64,000 bases of DNA. Origin: Canna indica (Eukaryota > Streptophyta > Magnoliopsida > Zingiberales > Cannaceae). The notes under the pieces are model-generated. The model saw only the letters and a list, made by a program, of their open reading frames with translations. It was not told where the DNA came from and searched no databases. Below are positions 32,536-45,814 of this stretch, piece after piece. The stretch's first letter is position 1. Each line of letters starts with the position of its first letter. The position numbers and the translations under genes were made by a program. The DNA is taken from positions 25,574,501 to 25,638,500 of the forward strand of contig CP136894.1 of NCBI GenBank assembly GCA_034359265.1, read 5' to 3'.

Positions 32536-33443
32536 TACAATTATACATAGAAAAAAAAGGGAATTGGTAAGGTTTTTAAGTTAGTATTGCTTAGCTTTAT
32601 TACCTTTAAGTTACTATTTACACTCTCCACTTATTTTTTTATTAAAGGCTAATGAAGTACTCCTTCAATCAAGGCTCAGAACATTTATTTCACTTAATTA
32701 AGCATTTTATTGAAGACCCGATGGTGTAACCCTCATTCTTCAAGTCTTGGAGCATAAAGCCTTTCAAATCTTTGAAGTTGTAACTACTGCCCCTTATCTC
32801 CACTTCCTGCACTCTCGATTACCTCCTTCTTGATACAAATCTTTACGCAATTCAGTGACAAAACCAATCACCTAATCTACGTGGCGCTCACCGGATAGAT
32901 GCCCAATCCACTCTCTATAAGTACAATTTTATTCCTTAGGATTTCACACCCGAAATCCAACTACGAGTACTACAGTGAATTCAAAATCTATTTGCTATTA
33001 CTAGTATATATCAACTTGCCTCTCTATGACATCCCAGCCACAGAGTTCCGTCCTCCACATAACCTTTTGTTGTAGCGAGTTATTAGCCCGAAACCATCTT
33101 CTTCTGGAGATAAGAAGTGTAGATTGTTGTCGTTCTGCACTTAGCGGTCTCAACTCCTCTCAATAACTGGCAACACAGTGTTCGCTCATGGAGAGAGTTG
33201 CAGATCAGATATTCTCATCGAAATTTATTTGAGACAATTAAAAGATCTGAATCAATGATGTTCATAACTATTTTGTTTAATGAACCCATCAGTTTAACAA
33301 CCAACAGTCATCGGTTCAACATACAAAGGCGAACACTAACATTTTCCCCATTTGGTTTATTTGGCAAAAACCCAACCTGTCATAATCAATTTTAAAAAGA
33401 TAGATAACAAGAGAGTAGATTCACAGACAATCAAACTAACTAC
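32536..33443 (+). other. 3' flank of Copia relic A, candidate LTR remnant
   Basis: A purine run (GAAAAAAAAGGGAA, about 32548-32562) follows pol, as a polypurine tract would, and CTATAAGTA near 32915 could be the TATA of a 3' LTR. The LTR end cannot be defined, because another LTR begins at 33444. Near 33345 there is a minus-strand CCAAATGGGGAAAA tract resembling one at 35965. No coding frame is seen. Confidence 0.4.
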
Positions 33444-35778
33444 TGTCATGCCCTAACTCAGGGTCACATGACTGGCCAGAATATGTGTTTATACCCCGAA
33501 GCTTAATTCATGCATTTAATAGCACATGTATATATAAATGCATATGAATTTGACATGAAAAGTAAATGAAGTCCACCGAAATATAAATAATGTTTTGAAA
33601 TCAAAGTTTACAAACTCCAATGACATTGCAACATGACTCAAATGCATGAAACATAACTCTCAACACGACTACGACTCTCTAAACAGCTTGCTACGACATC
33701 ATCGACGCCATCTGCTCTCCAGCTGCGCTATGCCATCAAGCCGTACCTCATTGGTCAGGCTATGCAAAAACAACATCAAAGAAAATCATGAGTCTATGAG
33801 GAACTCAGTGAGTGGTTCTACCGAACCTCCACCTAGATCCCTGGTATATAAACATATATGGCTATATAATATGCACAGTTAAGATATACTAGTTCTATCA
33901 CATCACCCGGCCAATCGGCCGACCCTGCAAATAAGAATACACCGGTTAGTCATGGCCATGCACATATTAAACCACTCGACCAGTATAGGCCCTAACTTGC
34001 CAAAACTAGTCCCGACCGTACCCAGCCCTCATCCCATGACAACGCCCGGCCATAACCGACCTACACAATCATGCATATATATAAACAACAACAAGTTATA
34101 TTCTTGCATAAATTTTGCATTTAGCGAATAAATCACCGAGTCCGTCAACCAAGATAGCCAACTAGTTTCTAGAACCCCACCGGGTTAGGGATAGCTCACC
34201 CCACCCAATTCCATTCGGGTCAAACGTCGGCGTGGCCCACTAACGCAATCTCAAGACCCCTGACACTCGGGTCTAACACCTAGCCATGTCAGCTAAGGAT
34301 GCCCCTCACTGACCCTATATCCACTCACTGAGTCGGGGTAATAGCCATGTCAGCTAAGGATGCCCCTCAGCCCGGCCATCACAACCACAATACACATATA
34401 ATATATTTCACTAATTTTCTAAACATCTCTCGGGCTTTCGCCTGTACCCGACCCTATCCCGGGCCCTGTCAGGTCAACATTTCAGTGTAACCCTTCCTAG
34501 GTGCGAACACCTAATGTCTGTATGTTAAAATATAATCACATTTAACCCCTAGTAATTTACGTCATTTACTAGAGGAGTTCCGCATCTCACATTTGTGTCC
34601 AAGATGCTAAACAATTGTATCTAATTTTTCTCTACCTAGTTTCATGTCGCATATCACATACCCTCATCATTATTTAGCACATTATGGACATAATATTTGT
34701 AGAAATTATTATATCACAGTATACAAATAATGAGATAATTCCACAATTAAATCACCACAATTATCTACATAATCACAACAATTAAATATCAATTTCCTGC
34801 ATTTAAATATGTAATTTTAGCACATTTAAATTAAATTCCAGCAACATCGTATTAATGTAGGAACCCAAAAGTGGATGATCTAGGCAAGAAAAATATCCTA
34901 CAAGCAAGATAAAATGCTAATCTTTCATGTATCATACCCTTACTTGTAGATCACTTAGGAGATATATTTTTCTACCCCAAAACCCCTATCCCCCACTCAG
35001 TCGAACCCCCTAAACATGGGTTTCTCCTATCCGATCGAACATTAAGGGTGAAGAAAATATGTTGTATCAATTTCTAAGTTTTCCTTCATCTCTACACTAA
35101 ATAAGCAAACAAGGAACCTGGATGTACAAGTTTCTACGACTTGAGGAAATTGGGAAAAATTTCGGCATGACCTTTCCCCTTTTCCCCAATCCGGCCGGCA
35201 CCCCAAAACCAAGAAATTGACATGAAAGAATCACAATTTCAACAAGGATCGCATAAAGAAACCACAAGATTCAAGAACCCTCAAGAAATCATTAAGAACC
35301 ACATGTGAAACATCAAATCGTATCACAAGGGGGTTCGGCTAGGGCCTTCCCCTAAATCCATGATTCTACCACTCACCTTAGCCTTAAAGGAAGGAAAGGA
35401 AGAAGGATCGAAGACACCGCCCTATTGGGCTCCCCTCTCTTTCTCGCCCTCTTGGTTTGCGTGTAGCTCTTCTTGAGCCGTACGGCGGCTGGAGGAGAAT
35501 ATATATATATATATATGCCATTATTCACTTAAATCTGTACCCGACTCAACTCGTATCCGAATTGAGCCCCGATTGAACCCACGAACCCGGTTCTAACCCA
35601 ACATGAGTCCAACATCAATTTATAAAATGCAAACCCACAATTCTTCTCATAGCCATATGAATTAAGGTATACCTGACCATACCTTCTATTCGCGACGACC
35701 TCGCGACTCATCTCGGCTAGTCTCAAAACCGACTCGCTGAACCTAACAAAATTTAAATTAGAAAATTTTGAGATTACA
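33444..35778 (-). mobile_element. Long gypsy-like LTR, probably solo (copy 2)
   Basis: Plus-strand TGTCATGCCCTAACTCAGGG to GAGATTACA. On the minus strand this is TGTAATCTC...CTGACA style, with the same layout as the other long LTRs: a leader, GTGAGTGGTAG (donor-like, intron base 35376), a middle region, ACTCACTGAGTTCC, and a T-rich tract ending GCATAG (33760). No internal genes are attached. Clear target copies were not found (ACTAC against CTGTC), so one end may have changed. Confidence 0.65.
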
Positions 35779-36037
35779 CTGTCAAAATATAATTAATAGT
35801 TCAGAGAAAATATCTAGCAATCACAGAGTCACGATCATAACCACCACAGTCACAGACAAAAAATACAACCAGTCAACTAGTCAATAGACTAGACTCAGCC
35901 AAACAAGATAGAAGTTTTAAGGTACCATCCACTATAGCCAGTTGCAATTAACAGACACCAAACACCCCATTTATCTCCCCCATTTTGGCCTAATAAGCCA
36001 AATGAGAGAAATCAGTCACTTAGAGCAGTCAGGATTG
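35779..36037 (-). other. Copia 3'-region remnant
   Basis: On the minus strand GGCCAAAATGGGGGAGATAA (near 35970) is a polypurine-like tract of Copia type. The piece is continuous with 39523 onward once the element at 36038-39517, flanked by GATTG, is removed. Confidence 0.45.
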
Positions 36038-39000
36038 TGTTGGCCTAAGATTTTTTACCTTGGTCTTAATATCAGTTTTGATGATAATAAATATGGAACT
36101 AATGTTTCATTGAGAAATATTTTCAGATTCCTTATCGGTTAGCACTCGATATCTACGATCGAAAATATTGAAGAAATCAAAAAATCAGAAGGACATTCAT
36201 CAACACGTTCGAATTCATCGCGGAAATTTCTAGTAGTTCGATGTGTGCACCAAAGATGCCTTAGACGAGTCTAGAGAACATGTAAATCACCAAGTTGAGC
36301 TCTCCAAGTTAACTCATGTTGAAGACCAAAACTCGAAAACGAAGAACGTAAAGAAAAATAAGCAAAAAACCTAATTTCAATTCCCAAGTTCGGTCACACA
36401 TTCGGTCGATCGAACTATGCCCAAAAGTGGCAGAAGGCATTCGGTCGCTCGGTCGGTCAACCAACGATCGGCCGGCAAGCAATCGGGCATCACCAATGGG
36501 CAGAAAACCCCCGTTGATGAGCCTTGGTGTTTGGGGGATTATAAATACCCATCCCAAACTCATTCCTTTGTAGTTGTTGATGCCCAAAAACTCAAGAGAG
36601 TCACTCCTTCCATCTCTACAAGCTTTCTTTGAGCCATCTTTGCAAGAACCCTAGTTTTCATCTTCACTCCTTGATTTAGCCTTCAAGCTTCAACGATTCA
36701 TCATCTTGAGGCATCAAGAGGACTAGGGAGTTTCTTTTGGAGCTAAGTATTTGTTTGTTGATTTATTTCTCCATTAGTTGTTGTAATTTGTTGTTTATTT
36801 CATTGTATATCACTTGTGTAAACCTAGGTTGCTAGGTTTGATTGAGTTAGTGGTTGCCTTGGTGTTAAGGCTTAATTCCACCGGTGTAAACGTAGTTTAC
36901 TAGGATTAGTTGAGTTGTCCTTAGGTTGAGGTGGGAGAGTGCTCTCGGTAGAAATGTGGGATACTTCCGGGTGTGGAAGTGCCTTCGATTTGAGAGCAGA
37001 GACTTTTCGAAGTAAAGTCCTCACGGTAAGGAAACTAATTAATCTAGTTAAACTAGTTTGAAAATCCTAAGCGGTAGGAAACGAATTTCATCTTAGATAC
37101 TTCATTTTAAGTTGAAACTTGATAAACATGTTTGAGCTTACTCATGATTTACTTCTGTGTGGCTAAAATTGAAAAATCATCTGTAAATGGGAAAAATGAT
37201 AACTAGCTCACCTTAGGGGACTCAAACTTGAAAAAAATTGACCTAATTCAATAATTTGACTTAGAAATCTCATTTTGAGTCCAAACTTTACAAACACGTT
37301 TAGACTTTCTCATGTAAGGTGTCTAAGTGTCTATGTTTGAAAAACCATGAGTAAAGTATAAAATTTGATACTTAGCAATTTCATGTTATTATGCTTATTT
37401 TTGAATGAAATCATGCTAAGGTAATTTTTTTGACCAAATGACGTTATTTTCACTTCAAACTTGATAAACATGCTTTAAATGATTATATCTTGATATCTGA
37501 AAAGTTTGAATGAAAATTAAAAACTTTTGAAAAATAGCTTATATTTTTGAAAATGCTACTAGATTTCAGTTTTTTTTAGAAAAATACAAAAAATTGATTT
37601 TTGGATGATTATTGAAACTGCATGTCTTCTGAAAAATCTACTTTCTTCAGAAAAAAAATTCAAAAAATTTCAGTGAGAATATGATTTGATATGGGTTTTT
37701 GCAATTGGATTTCAAAACTTTAAAGTATCTTCTTCCCATTTGTTTATTTTTCCGATACTTTGATTTTTGGTCCAATCTTCAAATGATACTTCAAGTATGA
37801 TATTTTGAATTTATTTTTGATATCGTTCTCATTTTTTCTTGTGAAAAATCATTTCTAAAATGATTTTTGATACTTTGACCGATACGTGTAATATCGATAC
37901 TTGAATTAGTACATGATTTCTAATTTTAGATTATCCTTATCATTCTATGATATCATGTATTGATTAGTCTCACTTGTATGTATGTTTTCATCCCTTGAGT
38001 TGAGATCTACATGTTTTTCATGAAAACTAGTTTTTAGGTCCTGACTTTGACCATAGTTGATTATTCTTGCCCTTTTTGAGTAATGTCAAAAAAGGGAGAA
38101 AAATATAGGTAAAAGAAAAAGAAAATAGGAAAATCATGCATATAGATAGGGGAGTATAATTATTTAGATATGCATATTGATAGGGGGAGAAATCTCATGT
38201 TTGATATCTTTTGCGCTTTAATTGAATATATTTTCTTAAGGATGTCTGTCATCAACAAAAAGGAGGAGATTATTGGCCTAAGGTTTTCTACCGTGCTCTT
38301 AATCTCAGTTTTGATGATAACAAACATGGAACTAATATTTTTAATGTTTCATTGAGAAATATTGTCAGATTCCATATCGGATAAATCCAAAAATCAGAAA
38401 GACATTGGTCGACGCATTCGAATTTGTCGTGAAAATTTCTAGAAGTTCGACATGTGCACCAAAGACGCCTTGGACGAGTCTAGAAAACATGTAAATAACC
38501 AAGTTGAGCTCTCCAAGTTGACGCATGTTGAAGACTAAAACTTGGAAACGAAGAACGCAAAGAAAAATTAGCAAAAAAATAGATTTCCAGGTTCGGTTGC
38601 ACATTCGGTCGATCAAATTGTGCCCAAAAGTGGCAGAAGGCATTCGGTCGCTCGGTGGTCGCTCGGTGGTCGCTCGGTCGGCCAACCGACGATTGACCGG
38701 CAAGCGATCGGGCGTCGCCAATGGGCAGAAAAACACCCGTTGATGAGCCTTGGTGTTTGGGCGTTATAAATACCCATCCCAAACTCATTCCTTTGTAGTT
38801 GTTGATGCCCAAAAACTCAAGAGAGTCACTCCTTGCATCTCTACAAGATTTCTTTGAGCAATCTTTACAAGAACTCTAGTTTGCGTCTCCACTCATTGAT
38901 TTAGCCTTCAAGCTTCACCGATTCATCATCTTGAGACATCAAGAGGACTAGGGAGTTTCTTTCGAAGCTAAGTATTTGTTTGTTGATTTATTGCTCCATT

Positions 39001-39517
39001 AGTTGTTATAATTTGTTGTTTTTTTCATTGTATATCACTTGTGTAAACCTAGGTTGCTAGGTTTGATTGAGTTAGTGGCTGCCTTGGTGTTAAGGCTTAA
39101 TTCTACTGGTGTAAACGTAGTTTACTAGGATTATTTGAGTTGTCGTTAGGTTGAGGTGGGAGAGTGCTCTCGGTAGAAAGGCGGGGTACTTCCCGGTGTG
39201 GAAGTGCCTTCGGTTTGAGAGCGGAGACTTTTCAATGTAAAGTCCTCATTGTAAGAAAACTAATTAATCTAGTTTGAAAATCCTAAGCGGGTTGCTTAGG
39301 TAGTGGAGTAGACATTGGAGCTGAACCACTATAAATCATTGTGTTAGCGTTGTCTATCTTGTGTTTGCTTAATTGCCGTATTATTTTCTTCCCCACATAA
39401 TTATCTCATATTGTGTTTTGCCTAAGAAAATGATTAAAGTCAATAAACTGGATTTAGGCAAAAAGATTAAATAACACACTATTCACCCCCCTTCTAGTGT
39501 AGGCCATTTCACCAATA
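36038..39517 (+). mobile_element. Deleted Sirevirus-like retrotransposon
   Basis: LTR copies 36038 to about 37074 (TGTTGGCCTAAG..., 3' part missing) and 38271-39517 (TATTGGCCTAAG...CCAATA) flank about 1.2 kb. The flanking target copies are GATTG at 36033-36037 and 39518-39522. Only the non-coding 3' part of the internal region remains, with repeated purine tracts AAAAAAGGGAGA (38089), TAGGGGAG (38147), TAGGGGGAGA (38181) and AAAAAGGAGGAGATTA ending at the 3' LTR. All coding genes and the end of the 5' LTR are deleted. The LTR contains CATTCGGTCG-type palindromes related to those of the larger element. Confidence 0.85.
38641..38690 (+). repeat. Short tandem expansion in the 3' LTR
   Basis: The unit TCGGTGGTCGC is present in extra copies here, whereas the 5' LTR (near 36440) has a single CATTCGGTCGCTCGGTCGGTC. 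It is a small local expansion inside the palindrome-rich part. Confidence 0.7.
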
Positions 39518-39522
39518 GATTG

Positions 39523-40281
39523 GACGAACTAGAGACCCTTCCAGAAGATAGAAATGTAGAACTTGCAGAACCAACAGTGAAATACTCAATAATCTTATTC
39601 TAAATGGAGATTGCCTGCAGGTGGAGCTGAGCCAAGGACACCTGTGTTTTAAACAGGTCATCACGAATAGCTTTTTCGGCCATGGATGAAGTAGCCGGAT
39701 AGAGGTCTAAGGCTTGGATGCAAGAGCTGAAGTTATAACAACAACAATAAAAATAGTGATTGTTTCAAGTATTGTATTAGCAGTTTTAATTGTGACTATT
39801 TTAATCGTAAGAATCGGAGAAGACAAAGGAGATTTAGTTTTCCTGGAATTGAGTCAAGCTCTTCAACAGCAATAGCAAAATTAGTATCAATATCTACTGT
39901 TTTAGAAGAATCACCATGAAAACAAAATACAAAGCCAAAAGAAATATTGACTTCATCTTTACGCTCCCCCTTAGAAGATAATTCCTCCCCCTTAGGACCA
40001 GGAATTTAAGATAGGGATTTGAGGATTATAGATGCCATACTTCTACCATTTCTTCCTAGAGGACGGTCAGAAGCTCTTATCCTTGATTTCTTTCTTAGAT
40101 TTTGACCTTAAGAGGTAGAAGGTGGAGATAATTTATCAGGAGACGGAACATGAATATGTGTTTTTATCTTCTCAGGAGGACTTGAAAACACTATTTCCTT
40201 TGCCAAGGAATCATTCATCTCTTTCACGAAACTCATCTTGCTAATTTTACAGCCCATCATTGAATCTTTTGATTAAATAGA
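39523..40281 (-). pseudogene. Copia 3'-region remnant with possible extra ORF
   Basis: On the minus strand a frame begins near 40266 (KMSFVKEMNDSLAKEIVF, then KIKTHIHVPSPDKLSPPS) and soon meets stops. Two AGGGGGAG-type purine tracts occur near 39965 and 39985. This is consistent with the non-pol 3' part of Copia relic B (45815-47027), split from it by the insertion at 40282-45658. The frame has no recognised domain. Confidence 0.4.
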
Positions 40282-41169
40282 TGAGAGGTAGACAAGAGGA
40301 CGATTGAAGAGCAAAAATGTCGATTATTTTTCAAGACAATGAACTGAGTTGCAATGCCAAGTGGACATAATTGAGGACATAAATCTCATATTCCCTTGAG
40401 CCAATCACATGTCGATGTGTTTAGGGACTATTCAAGGGTAATCAACTTAATGAGACAACTTTTTCATCATATGCTACATCTTTATTCATAAAGATTGTGA
40501 TGAACCCCATGAACTTGGGCAAATGATTATGAGGCCATGATGAGATTATGCTAGTGAGACTTAGAATTCAGATGCCCATGTTCTAAATGTTCCTAGTCGT
40601 AGGATCACCAATTAGGGGATTGGTGATTCCAAATAGACTAGTGCACTTGGTACATGCCCTATACGATAAGGGGTAGTTGATCTCACAGTTACCTATGAAC
40701 CGTCATTAATGTATAAGTGCAGGTGCTCATTAGGGAATGAGTTCACTGAACGGACCTGCACGAGGAACACAAAATGGAATCCTTACTTGACTATCAATAG
40801 GATGTTCCTTGGGTGATAGTAGGTGCAAGTAGTCCTTGGACCTGAGGTTGTCATGGTTATCTTGTGAGTGACGACCCATTGCTTTGGTTCTATCCCTACG
40901 TGGCCCTCAACGTCATGTGTCGGGTATTACTGGGCGTAGAGAAACATTCATAGACGTAGGTGAGCAACCAACATGGAATCGGTTACTCCTAGTAAGAGGA
41001 GATAATGTCCTACGTTCTCCTGCAAGTGTCGACTAGGGAATCCCTAGCCAGAGTAGACATGAAAGTCGGGAAGATGTTTTCGATGTTTCATTATTAAGAT
41101 GATATCTTGGCGGGTGGAATATGTATGAATTGGTATTAAGTTTTGACACTTCTTCCGTACCCTAGCTGA

Positions 41170-43990
41170 TGTAATATCCTAGATATTTTATTTATTAGCT
41201 CTCCATTTATGTTTGTGTTTGTCAGCCTAACGGACTAGTTTGTGGTCGAGCCGAGTCAGCTCATGGTCCGATGCGAGCTTGCGAGCTCGAGTAAGTAAAA
41301 AATATGAATTATGCAATTTCTCTTCTGCAAGGATAAATTTATTAAATTATCTTATTGTGTATGCTTGAGTTATTTCATTATGTTGTTATGTTATGCATGT
41401 GATTGGTGCTTGTGGTAGCATGGGTTAGAATGGGTTTAATTAAGTTTAATCAGGTTAGAGGGTTCGGGTTCGGCTGAGGCGGATGCGGGTTTTCTTAGGA
41501 GTTTAGTGGAGTTAGGGTTGAGGAGGGAGTATAAAACCCCCTCCCCTTTGGCTTGCGGCTCCCGATTGGAGCCGCACAAGCCTATTAAAGAGAGGAGCAG
41601 CTGCCAGCCGCCAAGCCTAGCCACCCCTCTTCTCTCTCCTCTTGGAGCCGCCAAGCCCCTTCCTCTTCTTCTTCTTCCTTTTCCTCTCTCTTGGAAGCCA
41701 AGCCGTGGCTTGAGGAGGAGCCGCTGCCCCTCTTCTTCCTCTTCTTGGAGCCGATGGCTTGAGGAGTCGCCGCCGCCCCCTCTTCCCCCTTGGTGGAGCC
41801 AAGCCGCCATCTCTTGAAGCCGGATTCGAGAGCCGTCGTCCAGGATTTCTCCTCTAGTCCTCCTTCCTATTCATGTGAGTGGTTTTACCTCTCATTTCTC
41901 GGGTTCTCTCCTAGTTTTGAGCCGATTTGGGCGTTTTCTTGATTCTTGTGATTTCTCGCCGAATCGTGGATTTTGATTGTCTTGTTCTTGTGCTGATTTG
42001 TGGGAGGAGGGCCGAGTCTCTCCCTTTGTGGCTCGGCAGCCCTAGGTTTACCCTAGGGGTGTTCGGCCAAGGGTGAAGCAAGGGTGCCCTCAAGGTGTTT
42101 TACGAAATGCCCAAGTGAGAGTTCTTGTTTATCATAAAGTCTATATCTTGAGTTGCTTGCCTATTTAGGTTCTTGAATTATTGTGCATGTCTTAGATTTA
42201 AATCTGTGATTTTTGGATGTGGAGCATATTTTATAAAAATAAGATTTGATCTTGAAGCCTTGAGTGTTCTTGATATGAGATTCTTGATCATGTAAATTGA
42301 TTCTTGCTTGAAGATGTTCTTGGACCATGCTACTCTTGGTTAAACAATCATGACTTATTTCTTGAGAATTTTTGTCTCAATGACATAATTCTGTTATGTT
42401 AATAATTAAGGAATTTACTTCTGAAATTTTGAATTTATTTATCAATGCTGAAAACTCAATTAGGCTGAAAACAGTATACTGAATTGTTGATTTAGGTCTG
42501 ATTTTGAAATCTTATTTATGATGTGCATAGTTTTCTGAACATAGTTGAGTAACCTATCATTTTGACTAAAAAACATAGTTTGAAAACATAGGTCACACTT
42601 TGGAGACTAGATTCAGGTTAGATACATCAGTTTCGGGCATGACAGTAAGCTAAAACCAAAAAAAAAACCCTAATCTTGGTTATCAAAATTTTATTGCATA
42701 ATTAAAATTGAGCAAGTGGTCAGCATAATCTGTTAAGAACCAACAAATACAGTTATGCATGAAATAAAACCTCACGGGTTATGACATTATGGGTCTAGGA
42801 GTTGGGGTCGGGTATTGGAGTGTTGAGACGCTTCCCAATAAGGATACCCCTAAGACACCGTAAGAGAGACTTGATTTAGGTCATATTACGTCATATTTTT
42901 ATGAATGGTGGAGAGGCTCGTTGAGGAGCCGGATTGCAGGCTAGGCCCGGAAGGTTGGATGACTAATTCCCAACCTGTGGAACAAGTTCGAATGGGCACA
43001 TCCCTATTGTTCTTGCGTATCTTGTGAAACAAGTTCAGACGGGCAAATTTCGATTGATCCCAAGATTCTTTATTTAAATGGGTAAGTTCAGATGAGCGAA
43101 TCCCGATTACTCCTACGTTATTATTGGAATAAGTTCGGATGAGCAAATCCCGATTGTTCCGATTCAGCCTCATGGAATAAGTTGGAGGGCTTATCCCGAT
43201 TATTCCCGAGGTGCTTTAAAGGAATAAGTTCGGATAGGCAAATCTCGATTATTCCTGTGATATCTAAAAGGGGCAAGTTCGGATGGGCGATTCCCGATTG
43301 TTCTTGCGTGTCTCGTGGAGCAAGTTCGGATGGTCCAATCCCGATTGCTCCCGAGTTTATTTATATTAGGATAAGTTCGAAGGGCCTACCCGATTATCCT
43401 AGTATGTTTTGTTGCCTTAGGGCTTGGTAGGCTTAGGCCTGTTGATCTTCACCGTTTGGGTGTTGGCTGCCTTCGGGCAGGTGGTGTCCAAATGACCTAT
43501 TAGCTGGTCACTCCCTTGTGACCTCTCCTGCTTGAGCCAGGAGTTTTGCTTTATGTATCATATCTGTGTTTGGTTTTTCGTGGGGGTTGGTAGAACCGCT
43601 CATTGAGTTCTTTCGAACTCACCCGGTGAGGTGGGCTGGAGCACTTGGCGCATCTGCAGGGCAGAGGAGCTACATTGATCTCATAGCAGTCCTAGTTAGG
43701 GGTCGTAGTTGAGTTTTGGTAGTTAGTCATGCACTTGTGTTTCAGTGTTTGGAGTTGTAGTCCCTTGGGGACATTCATGTCTTTATTTCTGATTTCATTT
43801 TAATTGAACGGCTGAACCTGATTTGTTATTTCCGCACTTTATTATTTTGCTGAACTTATTTATAATGATTTTTGGTTTGGTTTTCCATTTGAAGTAAAAC
43901 TTGTTCAGTTGGCATGTGCATGGTTTAGGCTGCGGGGTATAGGCACGTATACCCTGGGCCTGTCACGTGACCCTGAGTTGGGGCGTGACA
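41170..43990 (+). mobile_element. Solo gypsy-like LTR (copy 3), perfect target duplication
   Basis: TGTAATATCC to GAGTTGGGGCGTGACA, 2821 bp, flanked by GCTGA at 41165-41169 and 43991-43995. There is a pyrimidine-rich leader (41560-41830), GTGAGTGGTTTT at 41875, and a CATCTGCAG at 43651-43659 after GAACTCAC. Serine- and proline-rich open frames at 41436-41817 are shadows of the CTTCTTC-rich leader. The end GTGACCCTGAGTTGGGGCGTGACA-type block is shared with copies 1, 2, 4 and 5. Confidence 0.9.
42985..43400 (+). repeat. Tandem AAGTTCGGATGGGC repeats in solo LTR copy 3
   Basis: Seven or more degenerate units of about 55-60 bp, each with (A/G)CAAGTTCGGATGGGCAAATCCCGATT(A/G)TTC-like content. They represent an internal tandem expansion specific to this LTR; the other long LTRs do not show it in this form. 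Confidence 0.75.
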
Positions 43991-45814
43991 GCTGACTTCG
44001 GGACATTGTAACCGAGCGATTTAGTTGCACGGTAACTAATCACCGAATGGCGTTCAATCCCTGTAGATTGAACCTCACACTATCTGGGTAGTCACGACAT
44101 GTTGCTAGACGTCAATCTTGACTTATGAGTGGAGTCCCTCACGACCACACTAAAAGGGTTTAGTGGAGGCTCGTAAGATTTGAATAGAAGTCGTTCTATC
44201 GGATCCTACTCTCCGTTATGCACAACTCACTACTGGCTTAGTGTGGGGCCGGCTCAATGGGTCACACACAACAAACTAACCTCTTAATGGACTTTATGAA
44301 ATAGAGTTTGAATGCGGCACTATATGTCTACTAGCATGGACATGCTACAACTCGATCACGGATCTCTTTTACAGACATAATAAGAAAGGTATTTTCTATA
44401 GGAACGAATGCGCGAGGATTGAGTTCCTCGGTAGCCCTAATTTGTAAGGCATCTCTAAAATATAGGGATTGGCACATAATAATATTTTATGTGGTTGATT
44501 AAATTTAATTATAAATTAAATATTTAATTAACCACTTGACGGGGATTGTATTTAATTATAAATTAAATATATTTGATTTTGAATCAAATATACATGGTGG
44601 GAAAATTAGTTTCTAACCATGAGCCTAACCAATTAATTAGGAATTAATTTATTTGGATAAATCCTAATTAATAAGAATTTGATTTATGAAGATAAATCCT
44701 AAAATTAATAGATATATGATTTACGAGGATAAATCACAATTATGTTAATTAATAGGAATACGAATTATTTAGATAAATCTCTTTCATATTATTTAGGGGA
44801 TTGGTTTATTTAGATAATTATCATTCTTGTTTATAGGCTCTTAATATATGAAGATAAATTAAAATTTATATTTAATTGGATTTAGTTAGTTTTGAATTAA
44901 TTATGAAGCAATTAAAATATAAATTATATTAGGAGGCAAACCCCGGAATTTTGAATTCCGGAAAAAGAGTTTTTTAGGGGTCGGGTCTACTCTTGTAGCC
45001 ACCCCCCTCCTCTCTATAAAGAGTAGCCGAACACCCCATAGGAAGGGGTTGGTTAATTGGTTGTTCATGTTCTTGGAGAAGATTAAGAACTTAATTCTTT
45101 AGAGGTTTCTTGAAGAGAAATGCTCCAAACAACTCCTCCTCTCCATTGGTGGCCGGCCATCTACATCCTCCTTTCCTGATTTTCACGAAGCCAAATTGAA
45201 GGTGTTCTCTTCTTGGGTGTGCCACAATCTTCATCTTTTTGGAGGACTCCAAGAGGATAGCGAGGTATATTCACCTCTTCTCTTTCATTCCGGTGTTTTC
45301 TCATCCTCTCTCCTTCCCTCTTTGGTGCTTCATTCTTGGTGGAAGGGCCGGCCTTGCCTTGGTGGATTTCGGGATTGAGAAAGCTTATTTATTGAGCCAC
45401 AACGATCTCCGATGTTCGTTGTCCCTATTATTGCGAGGTGATTGGTGTGGACTATCGTTGGAGGACGTGCACGTGTGCGTCTCAAGAAGGGGATAGAATC
45501 ATCCATACCAACCGCGGTTTGAGGTATATCTTCCCCTTCTTCTCCAATTTTGAATTCCTTAATATTGCTAAAGTAGATCGTTGTTTTCGAGATGGTTTGA
45601 ATTTTTTAAATTATTATTTCCGCTGCGTTTCTTATTCCCATCCCAACAAATAGCAATCTTTCGCCGAAATGAGGAACTTAAAGAAATCTTCAATGAGCAA
45701 TAAGAGTAGAATTGAAGGTACAAAACGTTGTCGAAAAGAATAATGAGGGAGAATAAATTGAGAAAAACCTTCAATGAAGAAGATAAGTGGAAAATTAATT
45801 GAAAGACTCTTCAA

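Larger units (their letters stand above)
40282..45658 (-). mobile_element. LTR insertion in Copia remnant, itself split by a solo LTR
   Basis: The right end reads CCATCCCAACA, that is TGTTGGGATGGGAATAAG on the minus strand, followed by the AACGCAGCGGAAAT motif seen at the start of several plant LTRs. AATAG occurs at 45659-45663 and at 40276-40280, a probable target duplication with the left border uncertain by one base. Removing the nested LTR (41170-43990 plus one GCTGA) leaves about 2.55 kb without coding frames, so it is probably a solo LTR. The family is not established. Confidence 0.55.

Noticed and set aside
33444..35778. Target-site duplication for LTR copy 2
   Set aside because: ACTAC and CTGTC do not match; shifting borders by one or two bases did not help.
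41436..41817. Overlapping open frames on both strands up to 124 residues
   Set aside because: Low-complexity Ser/Pro/Leu or Arg/Gly translations of the CTTCTTC-rich leader inside a solo LTR.
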